Assembly (NCBI GenBank): GCA_016296195.1
Contig: JAEDJU010000023.1
Location: forward strand, 1-14,359
Origin: Candidatus Methanomethylophilaceae archaeon
GTDB lineage: Archaea > Thermoplasmatota > Thermoplasmata > Methanomassiliicoccales > Methanomethylophilaceae
Direction: 5' to 3'
Length of the DNA: 14,359 nt
The translations under genes were made by a program, and so were the position numbers. The notes under the pieces were generated by a model, which did no database searches, was not told where the DNA came from, and saw only the letters and a program-made list of their open reading frames with translations. Shown here piece by piece: positions 7,669 through 14,038 of this stretch; position 1 is the stretch's first letter; the number at the start of each line of letters is the position of its first letter.

Positions 7669-8837
7669 CAGAACACACCTCCGACCTTGAGCAGCAGCAC
7701 AATAGCCAGGTTGATGACGGACAGGGGCATGAAGACCTTCCATCCGATGTTCAGGATCTGATCAGTCCTGACACGGGCCAGGGCACATCTGATGAGGATC
7801 ATGAAGAAGAACACGAGGTAGGACTTCAGCAGGAACACGATCTCGGGGATAGGTCCGTTTCCGATGAAGGGAAGGGTCCATCCGGCGAGGTACAGGATCA
7901 CGAACATGGAACAGGAGACGGATCCCCTCATGTAGTCCGCGAGCATGATAAGTCCCCACTTCATTCCAGCGTACTCGGTCTGCCATCCCTCGACCAGCTC
8001 GGCCTCTGCCTCTGCGATATCGAAGGGGACACGCTCGGCCTCTGCGGTTGCGCAGAAGAAGAATGTGATGGCTCCGATGATCTGGGGGATGATGTACCAA
8101 ACTGAGTCTGCCTGGGCATTGACGATGTCGCCGATGTTGAAGCTGCCAGCGAGGAGTGCGGTTGTGGCGATCAGGATGAGCATGGGGACCTCGTAAGAGA
8201 TCATCAGCTCTGCAGCCCTCATTCCTCCGATAAGGGAGTACTTGTTGTTCTGAGCCCATCCGGACACGAGGATCAGGAAGGGTGCGAGGGCGAAGAACGC
8301 CATGATAATCAGGAGTCCGGTCTGGTAGTCCACGACGAACCATCTCTGGGACAGGGGGACCATACAGAGGACGAGGACGGAAAGTCCGACGATGAGCGAG
8401 ACGCACCACCAGTAGGTCATCTTGTCGACCTTCTTGGGTGCTGTGTTCTCCTTCATGAAGGTCTTGAGACCATCAGCGACACACTGGAGGAATCCTTTCA
8501 TTCCGACCATTGTACCGCGCCTGTCCATCATCCTTCCGAGACACTTACGCTCCATCCATAGGACTATGAGCGTGCTCACGAAGGCGACGATGAAGATCAG
8601 GAGCATGAAGATGACAAGCGCCAGGAGGGTGCATGTCGCATCACAGACCAGCCATGTGGACACGGGGTTGCCGGGGAAGAGGAGGTTGATGAGCCAAGCG
8701 ATGGCTCCGCCGATGATCTCCCACAGTTTGTAACCGATGTCGAAGGGCAGGTTGTACACATCGAAGGGATAGTACGGGTTTGCCATGGGATCGGGGAACT
8801 CGATCCAGTTCAGGATACTGTTGTACTCTTGTACCAT
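7668..8837 (-). CDS. fpoH: Fpo-like complex membrane subunit H (NuoH homologue)
   Basis: The membrane subunit joining the peripheral and membrane arms, homologous to NuoH/ND1 and forming part of the electron-acceptor chamber. It has 389 residues, longer than typical because about 60 residues precede the place where the first helix usually begins: the loop motif ERKCLGR starts at residue 96 rather than near 35 as in E. coli NuoH. The extension holds a hydrophobic stretch around residues 40-54. The loop reads DRRGTMVGMKG where most homologues have R-x-GPN-x-x-G, so the Pro-Asn pair is replaced. The acidic segment AEAERVPFDIAEAEAELVEG and the following TEYAGMKWG are well conserved. The gene starts six bases after fpoD, with AGGTGATC at 8842-8849 as its ribosome site. 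Confidence 0.95.
   Translation of the reverse strand: MVQEYNSILNWIEFPDPMANPYYPFDVYNLPFDIGYKLWEIIGGAIAWLINLLFPGNPVSTWLVCDATCTLLALVIFMLLIFIVAFVSTLIVLWMERKCLGRMMDRRGTMVGMKGFLQCVADGLKTFMKENTAPKKVDKMTYWWCVSLIVGLSVLVLCMVPLSQRWFVVDYQTGLLIIMAFFALAPFLILVSGWAQNNKYSLIGGMRAAELMISYEVPMLILIATTALLAGSFNIGDIVNAQADSVWYIIPQIIGAITFFFCATAEAERVPFDIAEAEAELVEGWQTEYAGMKWGLIMLADYMRGSVSCSMFVILYLAGWTLPFIGNGPIPEIVFLLKSYLVFFFMILIRCALARVRTDQILNIGWKVFMPLSVINLAIVLLLKVGGVF
7677..7682 (-). promoter_or_regulatory. Shine-Dalgarno deciding the fpoI start
   Basis: GGAGGT on the minus strand ends eight bases before the ATG at 7668. It rules against the much longer open frame from 7743 and favours 7668 over the ATG at 7662. It lies within the last codons of fpoH. 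Confidence 0.65.
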
Positions 8838-8841
8838 CGAT

Positions 8842-8849
8842 GATCACCT
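8842..8849 (-). promoter_or_regulatory. Shine-Dalgarno of fpoH overlapping the fpoD stop
   Basis: AGGTGATC on the minus strand is complementary to the 16S 3' end and lies four bases before the fpoH ATG at 8837. It contains the fpoD stop codon (TGA, 8846 to 8844). It supports the long N-terminus of FpoH as genuinely translated. Confidence 0.65.
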
Positions 8850-9989
8850 GTCGGTCTCTCCCAGACACATGTCGATCTGGGCGAGGATTGCGGGAACATC
8901 CGCGATCCTGCATCCGAGACACATTGCCTTGGAAGTGGATACGTTCGTGAAGATGGGACTGCGGACCTTGAGCCTGTAGGGCTTGTCGGTTCCATCGGAG
9001 ACGAGGTACATCAGGGACTCTCCACGGGGGTCCTCGAGCCTGGTGAATGTGGTTCCGGCAGGGACCTTGGAGGGGGTCTTGATCCTGTAGGGTGCGTTCT
9101 TTCCGAGGGCCTGGATCTTCTTGACTGCCTGCCTGATGATGTCGCAGGACTGGAACATCTCCTCGATACGGATCATGTATCTGGAATAGGAGTCTCCCTT
9201 GGTCAGGACGGGGACCTCGAAGTCCACCTTGTCGTAGTTGTCGTAGGGGTCGTCACGGCGAATGTCGAAGTCGACACCGCAGCCTCTCATGGCGGGTCCG
9301 GTGAGTCCCATGTTGGCGCACTGCTCGCGGGTGAGGAAGCTGATGTCCTTCATCCTGGAGACGAAGATCGATGAGTCATCGATGAGTGCGATGATATCCC
9401 ACATGGCCTTCTCGAACCTGTCGACGGCCCTGATGATGTCCCTGTCGAAGAGCTCGGTGGTGTCGTTCCTGACTCCTCCGATACGGGGGTAGTTGGTGGT
9501 CATCCTTGCTCCGCAGAGCTTGACGTTCAGGTCGAGGAAGAACTCCCTCTCCCTCATGCACCACAGGAACACGGTCAGGTTTCCGAGATCGGTTCCGACC
9601 GCTGCGAGCCACATCAGGTGGGACTGGATACGGCAGACCTCGTCCGCCACGATCCTTATGTATTTTGCTTTCTCGGGGATGTCGATTCCCAGAGCCTTCT
9701 CCACTGTCATACAGTAGAGGTGAGTGTATGTCATGGACGCCGCATAGCAGAGACGGTCCGCCATGGGGATGATCTTGGGGTAGGTCCTGTTCTCGGTCTC
9801 CTTCTCCCATCCGCGGTGAAGGTATCCGACGATGGGCTCGGCATCCGTGACGATCTCTCCGTCCAGCTGGACCTTGAGTGTCCAGAGTCCGTGGGAGAAG
9901 GGGTGCTGAGGTCCCATGATGACCCACATCTTGTCGGTGTCCATCCTTTCTTCCATTTCTTTAACGGGTACAATAGAGTCGGTCATCAT
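8844..9989 (-). CDS. fpoD: Fpo-like complex catalytic subunit D (NuoD, 49 kDa homologue)
   Basis: The homologue of NuoD/NDUFS2, which together with FpoB and FpoH forms the electron-acceptor site. It has 381 residues. The N-terminal GPQHPFSHG loop carries His33, and DRLCY carries Tyr82; these align with the quinone-binding His and Tyr of complex I. The Asp in GTDLGNLTVFLW aligns with the Asp that pairs with that His. The C-terminal DPRGE motif and the terminal GETDR are also present. Unusual points are Cys81 in RLCY, where mammalian complex I has Asp, and Cys375 in IDMCLGE. Both align by eye with the first cysteines of the nickel-binding motifs of NiFe hydrogenases, but the partner cysteines are missing, so it is not a hydrogenase. 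The start overlaps the fpoC stop as ATGA; a second ATG follows immediately. Confidence 0.96.
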   Translation of the reverse strand: MMTDSIVPVKEMEERMDTDKMWVIMGPQHPFSHGLWTLKVQLDGEIVTDAEPIVGYLHRGWEKETENRTYPKIIPMADRLCYAASMTYTHLYCMTVEKALGIDIPEKAKYIRIVADEVCRIQSHLMWLAAVGTDLGNLTVFLWCMREREFFLDLNVKLCGARMTTNYPRIGGVRNDTTELFDRDIIRAVDRFEKAMWDIIALIDDSSIFVSRMKDISFLTREQCANMGLTGPAMRGCGVDFDIRRDDPYDNYDKVDFEVPVLTKGDSYSRYMIRIEEMFQSCDIIRQAVKKIQALGKNAPYRIKTPSKVPAGTTFTRLEDPRGESLMYLVSDGTDKPYRLKVRSPIFTNVSTSKAMCLGCRIADVPAILAQIDMCLGETDR

Positions 9990-10450
9990 TCAGACCCCCT
10001 GAGCTTGTACGACTTTCTGAAGGGGAAGAACTCGTAGGTGTCGGGCGTGAGGAGCCTCTTGAGCTTGGGGTGGTTGTCGAAGACGATACCGAAAAGCTCC
10101 CAGGTCTCCCTCTCGTGCCAGTTGGCACCTTCCCAGATGGGCGTGACGGACTCGATGTGGAGGTCGTCAGCGGGGATGTCGACAGAAAGTTCGATCATAA
10201 CGCCGGTGTAATAGTTGGTGAGATGATAGACGACGGTCATGTGGTCCACATAGTCCACTCCGATGACCGTGGAGCAGTGCTCGAAGGTCAGGTTGTCGTG
10301 GATGTACTTGCAGACCTGGAAGGAGTTCTCGCGGGGAGCAGTGGCATAGACCCTGCGGGTCTCGGTCCTGGTGACGTTGACGCAGGGGCAGTCGCTGTTC
10401 AGTTTGGAGACGATCTCCTCGACGGTGGGCTTCTGAAGAACTTCGGCCAT
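9986..10450 (-). CDS. fpoC: Fpo-like complex subunit C (NuoC, 30 kDa homologue)
   Basis: A hydrophilic peripheral-arm subunit homologous to NuoC/NDUFS3 that helps bind FpoD and carries no cofactor. It has 154 residues, a typical stand-alone size. The family signature is clear near residues 110-137: ANWHERETWELFGIVF followed by NHPKLKRLLTPD. The ATG lies two bases after the fpoB stop, and GGAGG at 10458-10462 lies seven bases upstream. NuoC and NuoD are fused in some bacteria; here they are separate but translationally coupled through the ATGA overlap. Confidence 0.95.
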   Translation of the reverse strand: MAEVLQKPTVEEIVSKLNSDCPCVNVTRTETRRVYATAPRENSFQVCKYIHDNLTFEHCSTVIGVDYVDHMTVVYHLTNYYTGVMIELSVDIPADDLHIESVTPIWEGANWHERETWELFGIVFDNHPKLKRLLTPDTYEFFPFRKSYKLRGSE

Positions 10451-10452
10451 CC

Positions 10453-11016
10453 TCAGTCCTCCATGAAGACTCCTCTCCTGAAGTAGCTCTCGATCTTCTT
10501 CTGGAGAAGCATGAATCCGTCAATCATCGCATCGGGACGCGCGGGGCATCCGGGTATGTAGATGTCCACGGGCACGATCTGGTCGAGACCCTGGACTGTG
10601 TTGTAGGAATCGTACCAGGGACCACCGGAAATGGCGCACTCTCCCATGGCCACAACCCACTTGGGGTTGGGGATCTGCTCGTACAGACGCCTGAGGTCGG
10701 GGCGGATCTTCTTGGAGATCCATCCGTTGACCAGCAGGATATCGGTCTGCCTGGGCGAGGAACGGTAGATCATTCCGTAACGCTCGGCATCGTACCTGGG
10801 AGCGGATGCGGCTGCCATCTCGAGTGCGCAGCATGCGAGACCCCAGTGCAGAGGGTGCATGGAGTTCTTCATTGCCCACGACCAGATGGGTCCTGTCAGC
10901 GAGTCCACAGTCTTTTTCGTTCCAGAGCTGAGGAGGTCATTGATCATGGCGTTGGACCATGACATGAACTCGTCAGCACTCATGGCTACAGCATGGGGGT
11001 AAAGGCTCATATCCAT
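10453..11016 (-). CDS. fpoB: Fpo-like complex iron-sulfur subunit B (NuoB, N2 cluster)
   Basis: The NuoB/PSST homologue that binds the terminal N2 [4Fe-4S] cluster and passes electrons to the acceptor site. It has 187 residues. All four cluster ligands are visible: adjacent Cys62-Cys63 in ACCALEM, Cys127 in GECAISGG and Cys157 in PGCPARP. The N-terminal 35 residues are not recognisable. The start at 11016 overlaps the end of fpoA by ten bases and is set by AGGAGG at 11024-11029, seven bases upstream; an ATG at 11010 is the alternative. The paired cysteines mark it as the Nuo/Fpo type. Confidence 0.96.
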   Translation of the reverse strand: MDMSLYPHAVAMSADEFMSWSNAMINDLLSSGTKKTVDSLTGPIWSWAMKNSMHPLHWGLACCALEMAAASAPRYDAERYGMIYRSSPRQTDILLVNGWISKKIRPDLRRLYEQIPNPKWVVAMGECAISGGPWYDSYNTVQGLDQIVPVDIYIPGCPARPDAMIDGFMLLQKKIESYFRRGVFMED

Positions 11017-11369
11017 ACGGTTTCCTCCTTTTTGAGTGCGTATGCGACCCCAAGGATCAGAATTCCGAAGAACATGACCATCAGGAGCTGTGCGGCGGCC
11101 GAGAGGCCAGAAAATGCAACAGCCCAGATCATCAAGAACGTCGCGACCAGGTCAAATACCACAAAAATCAACGCAAAAGCGTAGTACTGGAACCTGAACT
11201 GGACGTGAGCTTCTCCGATGGGTTCTGATCCACACTCATAGGTTGTCTCCATCCACTGAGTTGGTTTAGTGGGTCTTAAGAACCTAGATGCCCACCATGC
11301 CAAGGGCGCAAATCCGAGCGCAAGGACGCTCACGATTGCTAATGGCATGTAGTACATGACTAGTGACAT
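11007..11369 (-). CDS. fpoA: Fpo-like complex membrane subunit A (NuoA homologue)
   Basis: A three-helix membrane subunit homologous to NuoA/ND3, first gene of the operon. From the ATG at 11369 it is 120 residues, the normal length. The family motif YECGSEPIGEA lies at residues 44-54. The second helix reads IFVVFDLVATFL: Asp73 is present, but the glutamate that usually follows in FDxE is Val75. The frame stays open to a GTG at 11408, but that codon is only about ten bases from the TATA box and upstream of the expected transcription start, so the ATG at 11369 is preferred. ATGs at 11357 and 11348 are less likely alternatives. No Shine-Dalgarno is seen, unlike the other operon genes. Confidence 0.92.
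   Translation of the reverse strand: MSLVMYYMPLAIVSVLALGFAPLAWWASRFLRPTKPTQWMETTYECGSEPIGEAHVQFRFQYYAFALIFVVFDLVATFLMIWAVAFSGLSAAAQLLMVMFFGILILGVAYALKKEETVWI
11024..11029 (-). promoter_or_regulatory. Shine-Dalgarno of fpoB inside fpoA
   Basis: AGGAGG on the minus strand, seven bases before the ATG at 11016 and inside the coding sequence of fpoA. It is one of the strongest ribosome sites in the window and fixes the ten-base overlap of the two genes. Confidence 0.75.
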
Positions 11370-11380
11370 TGGGCGTGCCG

Positions 11381-11397
11381 ATGTACTGTAAGTACAT
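11381..11397. promoter_or_regulatory. perfect 7-3-7 palindrome at the fpo promoter (candidate operator)
   Basis: ATGTACT, GTA, AGTACAT form a perfect inverted repeat. It sits about 20-40 bases downstream of the TATA box on the minus strand, covering the predicted transcription start of the fpo operon and upstream of the fpoA ATG. This is a classic place for a repressor site. A related half-symmetric sequence, CATGTA-g-TACATG, lies at 11346-11358 across the fpoA start. Symmetry is seen directly; protein binding is inferred. Confidence 0.45.
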
Positions 11398-11416
11398 AAA
11401 GCTTCCACCCCTTATC

Positions 11417-11426
11417 TATTTATAAG
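11417..11426 (-). promoter_or_regulatory. TATA box of the fpo operon, possibly shared with proC
   Basis: On the minus strand the sequence is CTTATAAATA, close to the archaeal TATA consensus, and would place the fpo transcription start near 11395, about 26 bases before the ATG at 11369. Read on the plus strand the same bases give TATTTATAAG, which could start proC near 11448. No other clear TATA element lies between the divergent genes, except a weaker TATTTCTAT at 11471-11479 that would give a leaderless proC message. Confidence 0.6.
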
Positions 11427-11500
11427 AAATCGTGTACGGGCGCGCGACTGTACGAAAGTGGGACACACGGTATTTCTATCGGCTCCATGATTTCCTGGAC

Positions 11501-12307
11501 ATGTCCGCGAGGATCGGCTTCATTGGAGCAGGGAAGATGGCGGAGGCACTGATCGGTGGCCTCATCGCCAAGAACATTTTTTCGAAGGATGAGATTGTGG
11601 CCTGTGCGCCCAGCGAGAACACCAGGGCACATGTCTCCGGCACATACGGAGTGGAGACCTTCGCCACCGCGAAGGAGGTCGTGGAGCGCGCGGACCTCTT
11701 GGTACTGGCCGTCAAACCCAAGCACGTGGCGGGACTCTTCGAGGATGAAGGGATCGTCATCGGATCCGGGAAGACCCTCGTGAGCATCGTCGCCGGACTC
11801 CCGATCGCCAAGCTGAAATCATATGTGCCAGATGCTAAAATTGTGAGGGTCATGCCCAACCACTGCTGCATGGTTCTGGAGGGTGCCATGGGATACACAT
11901 GCGACGATTCCGTTGGTCCCGAGGACAAGGAGGACATCGCGAGGATCCTCGGCTCCGTCGGATTGGCGGTCGAGGTTCAGGAGGGTTACATGGATGCCAT
12001 CACGGGTATCGCCGGGAGCTCACCCGCCTTCATGTACCTGGTAATAGACGCTATGGCGGATGCGGGAGTGCTCAACGGACTCTCCAGGTCGGATTCCATA
12101 AAACTCGCAGCCCAGTCCATGCTCGGAGCCGCCAAGATGGTTTTGGAGACGGGTAAGCACCCCGACGTCCTCAGGGACGAGGTATGCTCCCCTGCAGGTA
12201 CGACGATCGTCGGAGTGAAGACCCTCGAGGACAAGGGCCTCCGCTCCGCCATAATCTCGGCCGTGGATGATACCATTGCCAAATCCCGCTCGATGAGCAA
12301 GAACTGA
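11501..12307 (+). CDS. proC: pyrroline-5-carboxylate reductase
   Basis: Reduces 1-pyrroline-5-carboxylate to L-proline with NAD(P)H, the last step of proline synthesis; a soluble cytoplasmic enzyme. From the ATG at 11501 it has 268 residues, as expected. The N-terminal nucleotide-binding fold starts at once with GFIGAGKMAEAL (Gly6, 9, 11). The C-terminal dimerisation and substrate region has GSSPAFMYLVIDAMADAG and EVCSPAGTTIVGVKTLE (residues 227-243). The central motif reads MPNHCC where most family members have MPNTP. The frame is open to an ATG at 11432, but that lies upstream of the expected transcription start and would add 23 residues before the family N-terminus. It is divergent from fpoA and convergent with the radical SAM gene, two bases away. 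Confidence 0.95.
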   Translation: MSARIGFIGAGKMAEALIGGLIAKNIFSKDEIVACAPSENTRAHVSGTYGVETFATAKEVVERADLLVLAVKPKHVAGLFEDEGIVIGSGKTLVSIVAGLPIAKLKSYVPDAKIVRVMPNHCCMVLEGAMGYTCDDSVGPEDKEDIARILGSVGLAVEVQEGYMDAITGIAGSSPAFMYLVIDAMADAGVLNGLSRSDSIKLAAQSMLGAAKMVLETGKHPDVLRDEVCSPAGTTIVGVKTLEDKGLRSAIISAVDDTIAKSRSMSKN

Positions 12308-12309
12308 GA

Positions 12310-14034
12310 TCATTTCCTGAAGAACGATTTAACCAGACCGAGGGCGACACGGGGCGAGTTGGACCAGATGGATCCTGCATCCCAATCCAGGTCCTTCTTG
12401 TTGCAGACGGTGGAGTTCATCATCCTCGTCCCCTCGTCCTTGGTCTCCCACAAACGTGCCTCCCTCTCCTCGGGATCCTTTATCTCGAGGATGCGGTCGA
12501 CCTTGTGCATGAGCTCACGGGCGAATTCGGTCCTCTCGCAACGCTCACTGAAAGTGACATCATCTATACGACCGACGGAATGCTCCATGGTGGCGAGCTC
12601 TATCGCGGCATCGTAGGATATCTCCGCCACATCGTCACGGGTCATCCACTCCGTCTCATAGGAGAGGACATGCTTCCACGAGGGGCTGTCGAGGAGCTGC
12701 CTGTGCTCCTCCAATGTGCGTGCACGGAGCCTGTATCCCCATTTCTCCGGTTCCTCGAAGACCCTGCTCCCGGGGTCCACGAAAGGTGCGAACGGAGCAT
12801 TGTAGATGAACAACTGATCGTCCCTGTTGACGGACTCCCACAGCCTCTTGGACGCCCTCGCACTCTCCATGGCGGAGTCACGGTCCTGATAGGGGAGACC
12901 GTTCATGTAGAACAGATCGAAACGACTGCACCCGTTCCTGAAGGCCGCGGGGATGGTCTTCTCTATGGCCTCGTTGGTGTACCCCTTGCCGAGGGCCAAC
13001 CTGACCTTCTCATCGTGGGAATCGGGCGAGAACTCTATGGACCAACCTCCGTCGAAGGTCTTGTCGATCTCCTGGAAGTATTCGGGGGTTGCACCGTTGA
13101 ACAGCTCGATGACCACATGGTTCCTGATCCCACGTTCCCTGCATTCACTGAGGAAGCGATGGGCATAGTCCATGCTGTGCTGTCTCAGATCGCCCACTAT
13201 GAAGACAGGTGTGTCCAGGTAGGACTGGATGATGTCGATATCCTCCGCCAGCTTCTCCGGGCTCCTGAACGCGGGGGCCTTCCTGCAGACCACCTTACCG
13301 TTCGCATAGTGGGACCCTCCGCACTCGGCACAGTTGATCGAACATCCCCTGACCGTGAACACGGATGTGAGGGGCAGCTTATCCCATCCGAACCAGGGAA
13401 GGGCACCCTTGATGTCCATGTTGCGCATGACGCACTTGATCATGGTTCCGTAGTCGAACTTGATCTCATCGAGACTTGTGAGGGAATATGTGAGGCCGTT
13501 CTCGTGGATTTTGCCCTGCTCATCCTTCCACGTGAGGTTCGGGACCTTGGACAGGTCACCACCCTTCTGAAGGGTCTCCATGAGCATCACCGTGGGGATC
13601 TCGGTGGTGTCCCCCCTCATCACGAGGTCGATCTCTGGGCGCTGTATCAGTTCCTGATGGAAGTAGGATGAGGTGAGTCCTCCGAACTCCACCTTGGCGT
13701 TCGGATGGTACTTCTTGACGATCTTCGCCAACTCGATGGCACCATGGGCATGGGGCATCCAATGGAGGTCTATCGCGAAGACATCCGCATCCAGACCACG
13801 GATCCTCTTCTCCACATCGAAACTGTCGCTCTGGAGCATCTGGACCGCGATGTTGACGATACGTGTCCTGAACCCGGCGGCCTCGAGATGGGAGGATATG
13901 GTCATGAACCCTATGGGGTACATCTCGAACACGGGTGATGACGGGATGACATCGCTCACGGGACCATAGAAGATCGGCTTCTTACGGAAATCATAGACGC
14001 TGGGAGCGTGGAGGAAGATGATGTCGGATCTCAT
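12310..14034 (-). CDS. B12-binding domain/radical SAM protein (Ta0216-like family)
   Basis: A 574-residue protein with an N-terminal cobalamin-binding Rossmann domain (about residues 5-155; PIGFMTISSHLEAAGF, a GG pair near 118-119, MRGDTTE near 139-145) followed by a radical SAM domain. The cluster motif is Cys231-x3-Cys235-x2-Cys238 in RGCSINCAEC. The C-terminal 150 residues are charged and not recognisable. Such enzymes use a [4Fe-4S] cluster, S-adenosylmethionine and often cobalamin to methylate or rearrange unreactive carbons. The overall pattern resembles the uncharacterised family named after Thermoplasma acidophilum Ta0216 (recognition from memory). It begins four bases after uppS with only a weak GTGA ribosome site, so the two are likely co-transcribed and coupled. 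Its substrate is unknown; a prenyl lipid is a guess from the neighbour. Confidence 0.88.
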   Translation of the reverse strand: MRSDIIFLHAPSVYDFRKKPIFYGPVSDVIPSSPVFEMYPIGFMTISSHLEAAGFRTRIVNIAVQMLQSDSFDVEKRIRGLDADVFAIDLHWMPHAHGAIELAKIVKKYHPNAKVEFGGLTSSYFHQELIQRPEIDLVMRGDTTEIPTVMLMETLQKGGDLSKVPNLTWKDEQGKIHENGLTYSLTSLDEIKFDYGTMIKCVMRNMDIKGALPWFGWDKLPLTSVFTVRGCSINCAECGGSHYANGKVVCRKAPAFRSPEKLAEDIDIIQSYLDTPVFIVGDLRQHSMDYAHRFLSECRERGIRNHVVIELFNGATPEYFQEIDKTFDGGWSIEFSPDSHDEKVRLALGKGYTNEAIEKTIPAAFRNGCSRFDLFYMNGLPYQDRDSAMESARASKRLWESVNRDDQLFIYNAPFAPFVDPGSRVFEEPEKWGYRLRARTLEEHRQLLDSPSWKHVLSYETEWMTRDDVAEISYDAAIELATMEHSVGRIDDVTFSERCERTEFARELMHKVDRILEIKDPEEREARLWETKDEGTRMMNSTVCNKKDLDWDAGSIWSNSPRVALGLVKSFFRK

Positions 14035-14038
14035 GGAT

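Noticed and set aside
6916..7761. 281-residue open frame on the plus strand
   Set aside because: It is antisense to fpoI, whose sixteen cluster cysteines leave no doubt about the coding strand.
11432..11500. Longer start for proC, adding 23 residues
   Set aside because: The codon lies about ten bases from the TATA box, upstream of the expected transcription start, and the added residues precede the standard family N-terminus.
11370..11500. A tRNA or small RNA in the largest promoter gap
   Set aside because: No cloverleaf or stable hairpin is visible; the symmetry found is short and better explained as protein-binding DNA.
12505..13671. 388-residue open frame on the plus strand
   Set aside because: It is antisense to the radical SAM gene, which has clear B12 and CxxxCxxC motifs.
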